Below are positions 36,280 through 47,589 of a stretch of DNA of 64,000 nucleotides, in pieces. Source of the DNA: Lunularia cruciata. Lineage: Eukaryota > Streptophyta > Marchantiopsida > Lunulariales > Lunulariaceae. The notes under the pieces were generated by a model that worked only from the letters and a program-made list of their open reading frames with translations, was not told the DNA's origin and searched no databases. The first letter of the stretch is position 1. Each line of letters opens with the position of its first letter. The translations under genes and the position numbers were made by a program. The DNA lies in NCBI GenBank assembly GCA_948567375.1, contig OX419760.1, positions 7,998,001-8,062,000 of the forward strand, in the 5' to 3' direction.

Positions 36280-36490
36280 GTGTGAAGTGGTGATGAATCT
36301 GTCTCCTCTTCTTCCTTCCCTCTTTCGTATACTGTTACTAGTCTACTACTGTTTCTCCTCGCTGTTGTTTCTCTGTTCAATTTTCATTGGGTTATGTGTA
36401 CTCTCAGCTCACTTCCTCTCTCTCTCTCGGCACTGCTCTTCTGCACTCTGTTCTCTCTGTTCTGTTCTGAGTTTCCTCTCCGAATCCCAT
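36280..36490 (+). promoter_or_regulatory. Pyrimidine-rich tract upstream of CaM KMT
   Basis: A strongly CT-rich stretch (cttcttccttccctctttcg, tctctctctctcgg) begins about 200 bp upstream of the CaM KMT start on the opposite strand. Seen from the gene it is a GA-rich promoter region. Seen from the plus strand it resembles the pyrimidine-rich 5' UTR or Y-patch of a divergent transcript. No convincing divergent coding region follows (the 124-codon frame at 36,275 is low-complexity), so its role is open. Confidence 0.35.
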
Positions 36491-36719
36491 GACCTGTCTG
36501 TTGCTTTCTTCCTTCGTTCGGTTGCTCCCTCCGGGACATTCATTCCAAACAAGCTTTACCTGTTCCTTGCTTCATTGCACGAGAGAACTGTATCGTGGGT
36601 CCCTTACTGTGGGACCAGATTCGCCGTTTACAGGACCCCACCAGGTTGACCAATTGCCGTTTCTCGGAGATACTCCTAACCACGTCCTTATCTACGCAGT
36701 TTCGATTTGATTATGTCTG

Positions 36720-39700
36720 CTAATTTAATTTTCTCTTGGTAGGGAGGTTCTCGACAGATTAACTGAGATGAAGCAAACCCACAATTCTACACCTAGTGAC
36801 TACCATCTCTTTTAGGTGTATGTGACATAAGTTTGTTTGTAAAAAATGTGCAGATTTGATCTATCTCAATACAATCCACCTCATATATGCTTTGATATCA
36901 TTAGTCTCTATGAAGAGTAATTACACTGTTGAGTAAGTGGTGTTGACATTATCGGACTTCAAGTTTTTGAATTTACACGCAATCTATGTGAAAGGATATG
37001 TGCTTCTCTGTTTACAAAGATTCCAGCGCAATATTCCAATAATTCCAACAATATTGACCGTTAAAGGTCAAAATCCACCAATCACACTAACTAAACTGTT
37101 CAGCTTAGCCATTCTAGCATTACACTGGAACTTTAAATGCTAATATAATTCTAAGATGTGCTCGAAGACTGATCAAAGATTCACAAAAAGTTATAGCGTT
37201 TTACAAAGCCAAATTTTTCATGCAAAACCTCAACTTGATGTCTTCTATTATTCCGTGTAATCATATTGTACAGTTTAGATATACAATGTTTTCTCGGTGT
37301 ACTCATAACGCTACTGCGCTCTAAAGCTTGGTTGATTTGCTTGTTCTCTTTTGAATATGCTCCATAGAGTCTACATATATAATGTTTTCTGGGTTACTCA
37401 GAAGCGCTACTTGGTTCTAAAGCTTGGTTGATTTATTTATTCTCTTTTTGAATATGCTCAGTAGGCCAAGAGTACCCTGAAAAAAGAAAAAGAATACAAG
37501 ACATAAGTGCAAAAGGGGATAACGAGCACGAGGCCGAAAGAAAGAGAGGATAAACCCAATGTAAACCTATCTATGGCCCAAGACAAAACAGAAGAAAAAG
37601 AAACTAAGTAATCTATTATCTATTTAGTAAATGGGGAGCTCCTACTGCAGACTCGATGAAGGGTCAATGCTTGAAAGCGCCATAAAATGATTAAGATTCT
37701 AGATTTAAAATATGAAGTGAGCATGGTTGGAGAAATGCTCCTCTCATCTTGGAGCAAATCATTAAATTGGTGATGAAGGTATCCAAAAATCTCTATAGCT
37801 AAAGATACAAAGATAGTTATGGTGCTTAATGTAAAATACATTCTAAAGTCTATATTTCATCTGTATTATATGGAGATGTATAAACATATATTTATAATAA
37901 TACTCCTAAAATGTAAAAATTATATGTGTCATTTGTGTCACATATTGCGAACTATAAATATTGGTATAATAGCACTAGAATTGTTATATGTGATAAAACT
38001 CAAAAACAAACATTTATTATTTTATATGTTATGAACAGAGTCAGCATAGAAAGTACACTTTACTCTGATTGAGAACACGAAGTTTTCAGTGAAAGATTGA
38101 TACTCCAATTGCTATAGGTCGTTTGTGGAGGGATAAAGGCATGCACCTATTTCTACTCGTTCGAGAGTTTTGAGATCAGTTTTACACGTTTAGTTTATCA
38201 GTTGCTGTCAGTTCTTACTTAGACAGAAAATGCGGTACTGTGGTAGAAAATGTTATTAGCAGTACATTTTTTATGCATGTTAAACTTCGCAGAACGGTTG
38301 CCTTATTTCCTGTACTTGGACTATTCAATTTACATCAAGATTACCTAACAATAATCTGCAAGCCTTTCTCCTCATCCATCTCTGATGATAGGACTTTTAA
38401 TGATTTGATGACATTAAGCTCATGTGATAGGGCGAGTCGATATCTAGTAGTCCTACATACATATTGACATCTTTTTAAGTATTAAAGCTAGTAAACCCCG
38501 CTTATTATAGGGTAATGTTAAAGCGAAAAGGCTATGACGTAGAGCACAAGAAAGATAAATAAATATATGATTTTCCTGAAAATTAGACAATAATTATTAT
38601 TATTATTATATCAATTATTATTGGCTTAGTTTTGTGGACATGTTGCACGGTTGTGTCCAGTCCGTGGGCAAAGACGCTACTTGTTTATCACACGCCCTAT
38701 AGTTAGATTGATTTCAAACGCGGACAGGTTGCATCTATTCTACGCGGACAGGTCGTGTTATCTATTCTCCTAGGAGCACTTAGTATACTTGAAAGTTACA
38801 CTAAAACGGCATGGCCATTAATCTTGGCATACCGCTAACAATGTGCCAAGAGAAGTTCCCGAGATGCAAATGAGTCTTCTGGTGGTGGGACAGCATAGTG
38901 GAAGAGATTTCTTGTGTTTGGATATTTTAGAAAGAAGATTAAATGTCTTATATATTTTAAGGAGTTTCGTACATTTATTTAACATTTTCTTTTATTATAT
39001 GATTTAAAATTGGATCTAAAACAAAGTCCAAACTGTACTATTTTGTATTCTTCTATTATGCTTGCCCCTCCTCACGAATGAACTCTTTAAACATAATTTA
39101 TAAGAGCAAACTTTAGTTTAAATCGGTCTACGAACCTCTATCTTCATTATAAGGTCCTGTATTAAACACAGTTGAAATAGCTCTACTTTCTTGTAAATGC
39201 TACATGGATGCATTGTGAGTACTCTTTATTCTTTCTCATCATAATTTTCAGTCTTATCTACCATTATAGTCCAATCTGCCTTGAATCCAGAGTCGGGTTT
39301 GGTGAATTTCAAAGGACTCGTGTCATCGCTAACATAATACTCCTTACAATAATTGACACATATCTTTGCTGAGGTATTTTGATTCTTAGATCCTTCTCAA
39401 TCTGGACTATCACTCCCACAGCTTGGATTCAGGTGGTCTGGATAAATCTAGAAGCGCCACCATACTATAATTTAGTACTAAGGTTTGGATCAAACCAGGT
39501 GAGGAACTTACTTGTCGTACTAGTCATTATTTTGTACTGATGGAGTAAGTTCTGGTGGGCTTTGACGCGTTTAAAGAGAATATCCAGGGTTTAGAGGGTC
39601 AATCTCTGAGCTGCCCAGGAAACCAGACTATACAATTCCTACAACCTGGCACATTTTTGTTTTTTCCAATTTGGAAACGTGACACTTGTTGTTGAGTGAC

Positions 39701-41630
39701 AACTGGGGTTTCTTTAGGAAGTTACTGGGATATTAGAAGAGTTTTAAGAAAACTGGAATTTCATACATAACTCATGGAACCTCGGAGGACAATTTTCCTC
39801 ACCGGACTTCCCTTGTAGTGCAAAAGAGTTTCGTAAGTATATCTTAAAGAGTCTTTCAATGTTCCAATGTTATCTAAGCTTATCTAGACTATTCTATTTT
39901 ATTACTTACTATTAGCTCAGAATTTTGTCTGATATAATTTCATTACATAAAATAACATTAATGCCCAACCAATCAAAATAGAAAATGAAAGGTCATACTC
40001 CATACAAGACCTTACAAACATTGAATTGAAGAATAATTACAATTTTTTTTAATTATTCTTCTTTTTGAACCTAATTTTATCAGAGACGATCATGACACAC
40101 TCTTTCGTTTTGTCTCACTTTATCTCATTACTAGTAGTTTAATAGTGTTTTAGACAATAGAATCTTAGGATAGTGCTAAGTAGGATAAAATGATTAGTTA
40201 GGCTTAGTCCTTAACAAATTCCTAATCTGGCTTGTCTAACCTCTTGCCTACTACAGGTTTCTAGAACAAATACCAGAATTCTCCTACCTAGACCAGATAA
40301 CAGATAGGCTTCATATCGTACCCTATCTTTGCTGAACAAACCACCCAACAAGGACTACAATATGAGATCTGCTATGGTGCCTCAATCTCAACTCACTATA
40401 ATAGAATCAGTATGAACAGGTTGTTCACTCAAGGATGCAAGTTGGAAATGGCTAAAATAAGACAGGCAGGGTTGCAATGAAGACAATCTATTATTTCATG
40501 ATTAATTTCTCGGGCAGCATCATTCCCAAAAGAGGATAATGTAACCAAACAAGGTGAGACTCCAAAATGCTAAGCCATTGATTCTCCTATGTGCTAAAGG
40601 GTCAAATCTAGTGGATTCCTAAGAAAGGGTGGGTTCATTCCAAAGAAAGGTCACTTCGTTATGGAGCTCCTTTGATCACCAATTGTCAATTCTAGCATCA
40701 AACTACCATGGTAAGATTCATGGGAGCCATGATTTGTATAGTGCCCCCACCATGAGTCTTACAAAATACAACCCCCTACCACACCGCACAAAGGAAGTAT
40801 GATAACTTTGCAAACTAGATTGTGTGGAAGAGATTTCAGAATTTACATCACTCTGAAGACTATGACCATAACATGATGTTCTACCGTTCCCAAAAGGCAC
40901 GAGGTAATGGGAGTTAGAAACAATTTGTGCTAGTCAATCTTATAGTGTTACTTGATGAGACACTAGAGCCATGCATACATGTTTGTGTATTGTCCTTGAC
41001 TTGGGTCAAACTCCTAGAGAGTTATACTCTAGTTCCCCATGAATGCACCATCACACTCTAGTGCCTTGGTTTGTACCTCAAGATTTGTCACTCCTAAATC
41101 AGTTGAGCATGGAATCATTCACACAATGGGCAGACTAAAAGACATACATTAACTCATGAGTATTGATTATATAAACTTTGTATTTACTTGCAAGAAAAGA
41201 ATGCACCAAATGGACCTAGTGAACATCAGGCCTAAGCCTTTTATACATATCCTGCTTGGTTACAAAAAAATCCAATGACTACAATGGATGGAAATTTCTT
41301 AAGTACATCTAAATTGCTCAATCTTGATCATATCTTATCCTAACCCTAAACTTAATAGTAGGTAGATGCGGATGTAATAAACCTAGTCAAGGATCATCTA
41401 CCCTTAATAGACTAATATTATGTATTGGTCCCAAGCCAGTACCTATTTACAAATTATGTACATCTATGAACTTCCTAGGGCTATGAAAATGAAGATGCTT
41501 ATAATATGTACAAAATGATGTCTTATCATTAGACAACAAAAATGACCACAACTATCTTTGTAAGACAAAGCTCAAGTCATTTTTCCTTGGTGGGAGAAGC
41601 AGGTGGTGCTTGTGCCAATCTCTTAGCTCA
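36720..41630. other. Intergenic, no gene recognised
   Basis: AT-rich sequence with short open frames only, an ATT microsatellite near 38,592-38,612 and an A/T-rich stretch around 37,480-38,040. No LTR ends, domains or RNA genes found. The last ~600 bp before 41,634 may be older repeat DNA. Confidence 0.45.
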
Positions 41631-41633
41631 CTT

Positions 41634-42059
41634 TGTAACAATATGGAGTTTAGCAACGTAGTTAGTAAGGCTAACAAAGTAGAGAATAAGCCAAATTAGC
41701 CCAGAATATTCCAAAAGCATCTAGGAAGCTTCTTGGGAAGCTTACCAACTAGCTTAACTTGCACTCCAAGCAAATAGCTTCTAGAAGGAAGCTTCTAGAA
41801 GCTTCTAATTGGCTTAGCTTGCACGTCAAGTAAGTGGCTTCTAGAAGAAAGTTTCTTGAGAAGCTTCTTGGTTAACTTGGCTTGCACTCTAAGAAAGCGG
41901 CTCAAGGAAGCTTCTTGAGAAGTTTCTCAAGGGCCTTGTATGCTACCTATAAATACCAAAGCCCAAGCTCATGTTAGGCATTTGGATTTTTCACTCATTC
42001 AAGTGTCCCAATGTGAGCTTCCATTCTCCTATTTCTCTCCTTGGTCTTGGAATTTTACA
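41634..42059 (+). repeat. 5' LTR of the chromovirus
   Basis: TGTAACAATATGGAG to GGAATTTTACA, 426 bp, similar to 47,160-47,570, 63,280-63,699 and the reverse of 44,141-44,569. It contains multiple gaagcttc blocks, and ctataaata near 41,945 is a plausible TATA box. Transcription would start just downstream. Confidence 0.9.
41788..41805 (+). promoter_or_regulatory. Four-unit heat-shock element in the LTR
   Basis: GAAGCTTCTAGAAGCTTC is alternating GAA and TTC with exactly two bases between units, the consensus bound by heat-shock factors. It lies about 150 bp before the putative TATA box. Three-unit versions occur in the sister LTRs at 44,412-44,424 and 63,426-63,438. Binding is inferred from sequence only. 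Confidence 0.6.
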
Positions 42060-42060
42060 C

Positions 42061-42072
42061 TGGTATCAAAAA
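42061..42072 (+). other. Primer-binding site (initiator tRNA-Met type)
   Basis: TGGTATCAAAAA, one base after the LTR end, matches the start of the plant initiator tRNA-Met complement TGGTATCAGAGC. The sister copy has TGGTATCATAGC at 63,701, which supports the assignment. Confidence 0.8.
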
Positions 42073-42299
42073 TAGGATGGATGGAATTTATGGACCACCA
42101 AATCCACTTCTACCAAACCATTGGGATTTTTGTGTCCAAATATTATCAAAGCATCATTTCACATAATTCATTACCTTGCGCTTTGGATAAGATTTTTTTC
42201 ATATGATCACCTTGTCTAAGGAACCCTTGATACTTCAAATTGTAACTTATGGAGAATAGTGGACATATTGCATCTAATCAATTAGATACATTGGGAGTA

Positions 42300-43170
42300 G
42301 TGGGATAGAGTAGTAGTCATGGCAGCAATACTAGACATTATCCTTGTGATGTAGCAACAAATTGAGCACCTTACTCGATTGTTGGATGACAGAGACCAAC
42401 AATGATAAGAACACATAGAGAGAGCACCAGATCAAGATGGAGAAGATTCCATCTGATTTCCAAAACCCAAGGTGTTTGAAGGCAAGAATCTTCCGGGCTC
42501 AGTGGAGAATTTTGTGTTTGATTGCAAACATTACTTTGAAGCCACCAATCTTCAAGATGAATGGAAATAGATTCTCTTGGCTTTTAGCCAGTTGGATGGT
42601 GTGGCAAAACTTTGGTGGCAATTCCGAGTGGGGCGAGCTGAACAACAAATTGTTGCACTAATTTTGACATGAGCAAAATTCAAGGATACAATACTTGGTT
42701 GATTTCAAACTATAAATGCCACCCAAGCCGCACGAGATAAATTGGCGGAGTTGAAGCAGATTGGCTCGGTAAGGAGCTACACCACACAATTTCAAAACAT
42801 CATCATGCAAATGCTAGATATACAAGAAGGTGAAGTTTTGGATCGATTTGTGTGGGAATTGAAGTCACAAACCAAATTGGAAGTGACCATGTGAGAACCA
42901 CAACATGTGGAAGAAGCCATGCAATTGGTTGAGCGCTTTGATTCCTTGGTTGCGACAACTTGGTCTTGACCTTGGCCTACACAAAGCCTACCAATACACT
43001 ATGCAAGGGTGGCACCAATGGAGACTGATGCTATCCAATGGAGACCACTTGGTATAGTGGATAGAGAAAGATTACGATAAAATGGATATTGTTTTATTGT
43101 CGCCAAGTTGGACATCGCATTGCTGAATGTCCACTTAGGAATGGACGACCTTGACAAGTCACCCAAATGG
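42300..43170 (+). pseudogene. Chromovirus gag, decayed
   Basis: Gag-like coding appears in pieces around 42,440-42,960, including KLAELKQIGSVRSYTTQF-type sequence. A CCHC zinc knuckle, YCRQVGHRIAECPLRNG, is near 43,090, missing its first Cys because of a one-base loss. It packages element RNA in a live copy. Stops are frequent. Confidence 0.65.
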
Positions 43171-43249
43171 AGTTTGTGGAACAAAATGATCAGGGAAATG
43201 AGGAATCCTAGTAGGAGATTTTGAGCCGCCTATTAGGAGCTTGATTAGT

Positions 43250-43610
43250 TCCAATGGGATTGAAGGCTTGACCTATGCAAATTTGCTTCACCTGCAAGGT
43301 ATGATATCTAATCGGGGTTGTAGGACCTTGGTTGATATTGGAAGTTCAGAGAATTGCATGTCTATGCAAGTAGCAAAGGAATTGGGTATTCCTATCAAAA
43401 CCGGTGATTGGAAGTAGATTGATGATGGCGGATGGTAGAAAAGGTTATGCATTTTATACCTCACATCCTGTTACCTTTAAGATTGGGAAGGAGTATTTGG
43501 AGTGTATGAGGTTTATAGTAGATTCTCTACACTATGATGTCATTTTAGGAATACCTTAGCTTGAACGTCATAAAGTTCAATTTGATTGGACCCGATGATA
43601 AATTCAAGTA
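43250..43610 (+). pseudogene. Chromovirus aspartic protease remnant
   Basis: CRTLVDIGSSENCMS near 43,320 fits the LVDSGSS active site with Ile for Ser, followed by AKELGIPI. A later SLHYDVILGIP near 43,530 matches the conserved protease end. Frameshifted near 43,410. Confidence 0.7.
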
Positions 43611-43724
43611 CAACACCAAGGTAGGAATTTTTGATTAGGTTGTCTGGTACCTCTGAGTAAGACACTTAAGAATAGTTAGTCCCATGATGGGAAGTTTGTC
43701 GGGAAGGTAGCCATAGAGCATACC

Positions 43725-45195
43725 TTGAATGGAGATGAGTCCCTAGATGGGAATTTTGTTAGTGAAGCAGCTATAGAGCAAGCTTTGGAGGAAGATAAGT
43801 CTGCTTTTGCAATGTGGATTAAGCAAATTGCACAAGGACAATCTGAGGAGTGCAAAGAGCCTCATCAAGCAATGGTTGATCAGATAGTTCAAGAGTTTGC
43901 AGATATATTTCCGAATGATCTGCCGAATGGATTACATTCCGATTGTGGTGTGCCCTTCAAGATTGAGTTAGTAGACCAATCTATCGGCTCTTACCAAAGG
44001 AGTTGGAAGAGTTGCAAACAACACTTACAAAGTTGTTGGAGAAGAAATTCAAACGATATAGTACCTCTCCTTGGGGAGCACCGGTACTATTTGTTCCAAA
44101 GAAGGATGGAGGACTTTGTTTTTGTATTGATTATCGTGGGTGTAAAAGACCGAGATCAAGGAGAGAAATAGGAGAATGGAAACTCACATTGGGACACTTG
44201 AATGTGGGAAAACTCAGAATGCCTAGCATGAGCTTTTTATTTATAAAGCGGCTTGGTTTGGTATTTATAAGTAGCATACAAAACCCTTGAGAAGCTTCTC
44301 AAGAAGTTTCCTCAAGCCGCTTTCTTAGAATGCAAGCCAAGTTAACTAGGAAGCTTCTCAAGAAGCCTTCTTCTAGAAGCTGCCTACTTGGCGTGCAAGC
44401 TAAGCTAGTTGGAAGCTTCTAGAAGCTACTTACTTGAGGTGCAAGCTAAGCTAGTCAAGAAGCTTCCTAAGAAGCTTCCTAGATACTTCCGGAATATTCT
44501 AGGCTAATTTGTCTTATGTGCTACTTTGTAAGCCCGACTAACTTCATCACTAAACTCCATATTGTTACAATGGGCTCAATGAGCAAATAGTGAAGAATGC
44601 ATATCCCTTGCCTCGGATTGATGACTTGCTTGATCAATTGAGTGGAGCACAATACTTTTCCAAGTTGGATCTTTGCAGTTGCTATTGGCAAATCCCCATT
44701 GATAGGGAGGATGTACAAAAGACTGCCTTTCATACAAGGTATGGGCATTTTGAGTGGAGAGTTTTACCTTTTAGGCTCACTAATGCTCCAGTAGTCTTCA
44801 TGGATCAGATGCATTGGGTGTTGGATGGACTATTGGATCGGTATGTGGTAGTGTTCTTGGATGATATCTTGATCTATAGCAAGAGAGAGGCGGAACATGT
44901 GAATCATATGCAAGAAGTCCTAAGACGACTACGACAATGGAAATTTTACTGTAAAAAGTTGAAGTGTGCTTTTTGGCACAAGGAAATTAACTTCTTGGGT
45001 CCTAAGATCTCATCGGAGGGGATCAAGATGGAAGAAGAGAAAATCAAGGCCATTACTGAAAGGCTTACTTCAAAGGATGCTATAGAAGTATGGATATTTA
45101 ATGGGTTGGTCAGTTTCTACCAACGGTTCATCTATTATTATGCTCATGTGGCTGCACCATTGACCAACCTCTTTGAGAAGGACTCAAGCTTCTAG
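43725..45195 (+). pseudogene. Chromovirus reverse transcriptase, split by a solo LTR
   Basis: The upstream part reads [20 protein letters not shown] and CIDYRG before the insertion. The rest resumes at 44,572 with LNEQIVKNAYPLPRIDDLLD, SKLDLCSCYWQIPI, and FLDDILIYSK with both catalytic Asp. The region 44,590-45,195 is open for 201 codons. The upstream 148 codons (43,725-44,171) include the linker DIFPNDLPNGL and end in a shifted frame. Without the inserted LTR the DYRG and LNEQ codons join in one frame. Confidence 0.85.
44141..44569 (-). repeat. Antisense solo LTR inserted in RT
   Basis: 429 bp, reverse complement of the chromovirus LTR: TGTAAAAGACCGAG at the left and ATATTGTTACA at the right. 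The flanks gtggg and atggg are a 5-bp target duplication with one mismatch. It contains the three-unit GAA/TTC array at 44,412-44,424. It is nested in an element of its own family, so it is younger than that element. Confidence 0.9.
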
Positions 45196-45830
45196 TGGAA
45201 CACCAAGCACAAAGAAGCATTCCAAAAGTTGAAACATATGGTGTCTTCAAGACCCATTCTTCAACCGTATGATCCTAAACTACCCAGTGTGATTGATTTT
45301 GATGCTTCTAACTTTGCAATTGGAGCCGTGTTGCAACAAGAATTCCTGGATGGACTACATCCCATTGCCTTTGTGTCTTTCCGACTCAATATGGCTGAAA
45401 GAAACTACTCTGATTGAGATTGAGAACAACTTGTAATGGTATATGCCACCAAGGTATGGAGGTATTACCTCTTGGGGAAACAAGTGATCATGCAAACTGA
45501 TCACAAACCATTATTGCAGACCTTACACTTGGAACAACTCCAATTGTTTGACATCAAACTTGAGTACAAACCGGGTCTATTCCATGTCATCCCTGATGCC
45601 TTATCACGGCAACCTGATTTGAAGTCTCTTCTTCTCATCATGGCAGCAATTACAATGGTGTCAATTGACTCTAAGGTCCAAAATGAGTTTCAATTATCTC
45701 TGCAACAAGATCCCTTCTTCCAAATGGTACATGTTCATCTTATAGCATGCAACAAGGAGTACAACACCTTCTCCTTCAAGAAAGGTCTTTTTTCCATAAG
45801 GACTGGATCTATGTTTTAGCCAAAGGTAAT
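45196..45830 (+). pseudogene. Chromovirus RNase H remnant
   Basis: VIDFDASNFAIGAVLQQE (catalytic Asp), PIAFVSFRLNMAERNYS and, after two in-frame stops near 45,416, VIMQTDHKPLLQTLH with YKPGLFHVIPDALSRQPD at the end. Classical Ty3 RNase H order. Only a few stops break it. Confidence 0.85.
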
Positions 45831-46770
45831 CTCCAACTTATACGCCTTCAAGAAGCCCATGATTTACCAATAGCTAGTCACATGGGTGTGGACAAGACCT
45901 TGGGTACCCTCTAACACCCATGGTGGTAGCCCAACATAACACAATGTGTTTGAAAGTTTGTCCAATTGTGTGAGAGCTACCAACGTAATAAGGCCAACAA
46001 CCAAAAGCCAAGTGGACTCCTTCAACCACTCCCCATTCCATCCACTTGATAGGAACACGTGAGATTGGATCTCATCACATCCTTGCTCAAGACAAAGCAA
46101 GGACACACAACAATTGTGGTATTTGTGGATAAGCTCAATAAGCAAATCCACTAAACACCAACTTGTGATACCGTAGATGTTCCAACCTTAGCACAAATCT
46201 ATGTCAACAATGTCTTCAAGCATCATGGGATGCCATGTGTACTCATCTCCAACCATGATCCTTGCTTCATTGGGAAGTTTTGGCAAGCACTCTTCCAAAT
46301 ACTCTGCACCAAGCTTTCTTTGACCATAGCCTATCATCCTCAAATTGATGGACAAATGGAACGTGAAAATTTTACCTTTGCTAGGATATGCTACGTGCCT
46401 TTGTCAATGTCCATCATACCAATTGGGATGAATGTCTTGCAATTGCAAAATTTGCCTACAACAATTCCAAACAAGCAAGCACCAGATTTTCTCCTTTCTT
46501 TCTCAATTTTGGCCAAGATCTACTTGTCCTAGATTCTCTTCTTGCTCCTCTCCGTCTCAAGTCCCTCATACTTCAACCTTCTTGACCACTATCTCCGAAT
46601 CTCTCCAACAAGCCAAATCTCACCTCCTTGTTGCTCAGATAGTCAAAGACAATATGCAGACCACCATCGTTATGATCTTACCTTTCAAGTCGGTGATAAA
46701 GTTATGTTATCCTCTAGTAATCTACCCCTCCCATTTGATACCCAAGTTTGTAAACTTGCCCCTAATTGGA
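45831..46770 (+). pseudogene. Chromovirus integrase remnant
   Basis: SHMGVDKT marks the zinc-binding start near 45,877. TTIVVFVDKLNK belongs to the core, VLISNHDPCFIGKFWQALF has Asn in place of the second Asp (NHD for SDRD), and AYHPQIDGQMERENF carries the catalytic Glu. The C-terminal WIGPFDVIQIVS (GPF motif) follows at 46,768. Several frameshifts. Confidence 0.8.
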
Positions 46771-46929
46771 TAGGACCCTTTGATGTCATCCAAATTGTCT
46801 CTCTTGTTGCTTATCGACTTGTTTTGCCTTGTCATATGCGCATCCATCCTATCTTTCATGTTTCCAAGTTAAAACCCTTTTTTCCTGACCCTTATTCTTT
46901 TTTCTCTCAAGTCCAACTCCCTCTTCCTC

Positions 46930-47105
46930 CTATCCCTATCAATGATCATGAGGAGTACAAAGTTGATTGTATCCTTGCACGTCACCGCATTCAACGAGGA
47001 TACCGACAATATACGGAGTATAAGGTCCTTTGGAAAGGGTATCCCCTTCATGATGCCACATGGGAACCTCTTCCTCACCTCCAAAATGCACAGATGGCTA
47101 TCTAG
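46930..47105 (+). pseudogene. Chromodomain at integrase C-terminus
   Basis: EYKVDCILARHRIQRGYRQY then YKVLWKGYPLHDATWEPLPH matches the chromodomain fold signature (aromatic cage, LVKWKGY-like and TWEP). It directs chromovirus integration toward methylated-histone chromatin. This final stretch is open from 46,542 to the stop at 47,105, directly before the purine tract and 3' LTR. Confidence 0.9.
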
Positions 47106-47159
47106 GAGTTTGAAGCTTCAATGGAAACAAGGATGTCACCAACTAGCGGTGGGGGAATA

Positions 47160-47570
47160 TGTAGCAATATGGAGTTTAGCAACGTAATTAGTAAAGCTAA
47201 CAAAGTAGAGAATAAGCCAAATTAGCCCAGAATATTCCAAAAGCATCTAGAAAGCTTCTTGGGAAGCTTCCTGACTAGCTTAACTTCCACTCCAAGCAAA
47301 TAGCTTCTAGAAGCTTTGAACTAGCTTAGCTTGCATGCCAAGTAGACGGCTTCTAGAAGGAAGCTTCTTGAGAAGCTTCTTGGTTAACTTGGCTTGCACT
47401 CTAAGAAAGCGGCTCAAGGAAGCTTCTTGAGAAGCTTCTCAAGGGCATTGTATATTATGTATAAATACCAAAGCCAAAGCTCATTTAGGCATTTGGAGTT
47501 TTCCCTCATTCAAGTGTTCCAATGTGAGCTTCCATTCTCCTATTTCTCTCCTCAGTCTTGGACTTTTACA
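47160..47570 (+). repeat. 3' LTR of the chromovirus
   Basis: TGTAGCAATATGG to GGACTTTTACA, 411 bp. It shares the GAAGCTTC blocks and ataaataccaaagcc with the 5' LTR. An internal deletion near 47,310 relative to the 5' LTR removes part of the four-unit GAA/TTC array. Confidence 0.9.
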
Positions 47571-47589
47571 CCCATGTAGATGTGAACAA

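Larger units (their letters stand above)
41634..47570 (+). mobile_element. Ty3/Gypsy chromovirus with heat-shock-like LTRs
   Basis: A 5.9-kb element with a 426-bp 5' LTR, a PBS matching the initiator-Met type, decayed gag-protease-RT-RNase H-integrase-chromodomain, a purine tract (agcggtggggga at 47,145-47,156) and a 411-bp 3' LTR. Flanking pentamers cactt and cccat do not match, so no target duplication is visible. An antisense solo LTR of the same family splits the RT. Many stops and frameshifts make it inactive. A second 5' end of the same family starts at 63,280. Confidence 0.9.

Noticed and set aside
36275-36649. 124-codon frame divergent from CaM KMT
   Set aside because: It is a translation of a CT-rich tract (Leu/Ser runs), which produces long open frames by composition alone.
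41720-41935. Repeated gaagcttc blocks as a CRISPR-like or minisatellite array
   Set aside because: Spacing is irregular, the blocks lie inside an LTR with TG..CA ends and a PBS, and the host is a plant. A regulatory array fits better.
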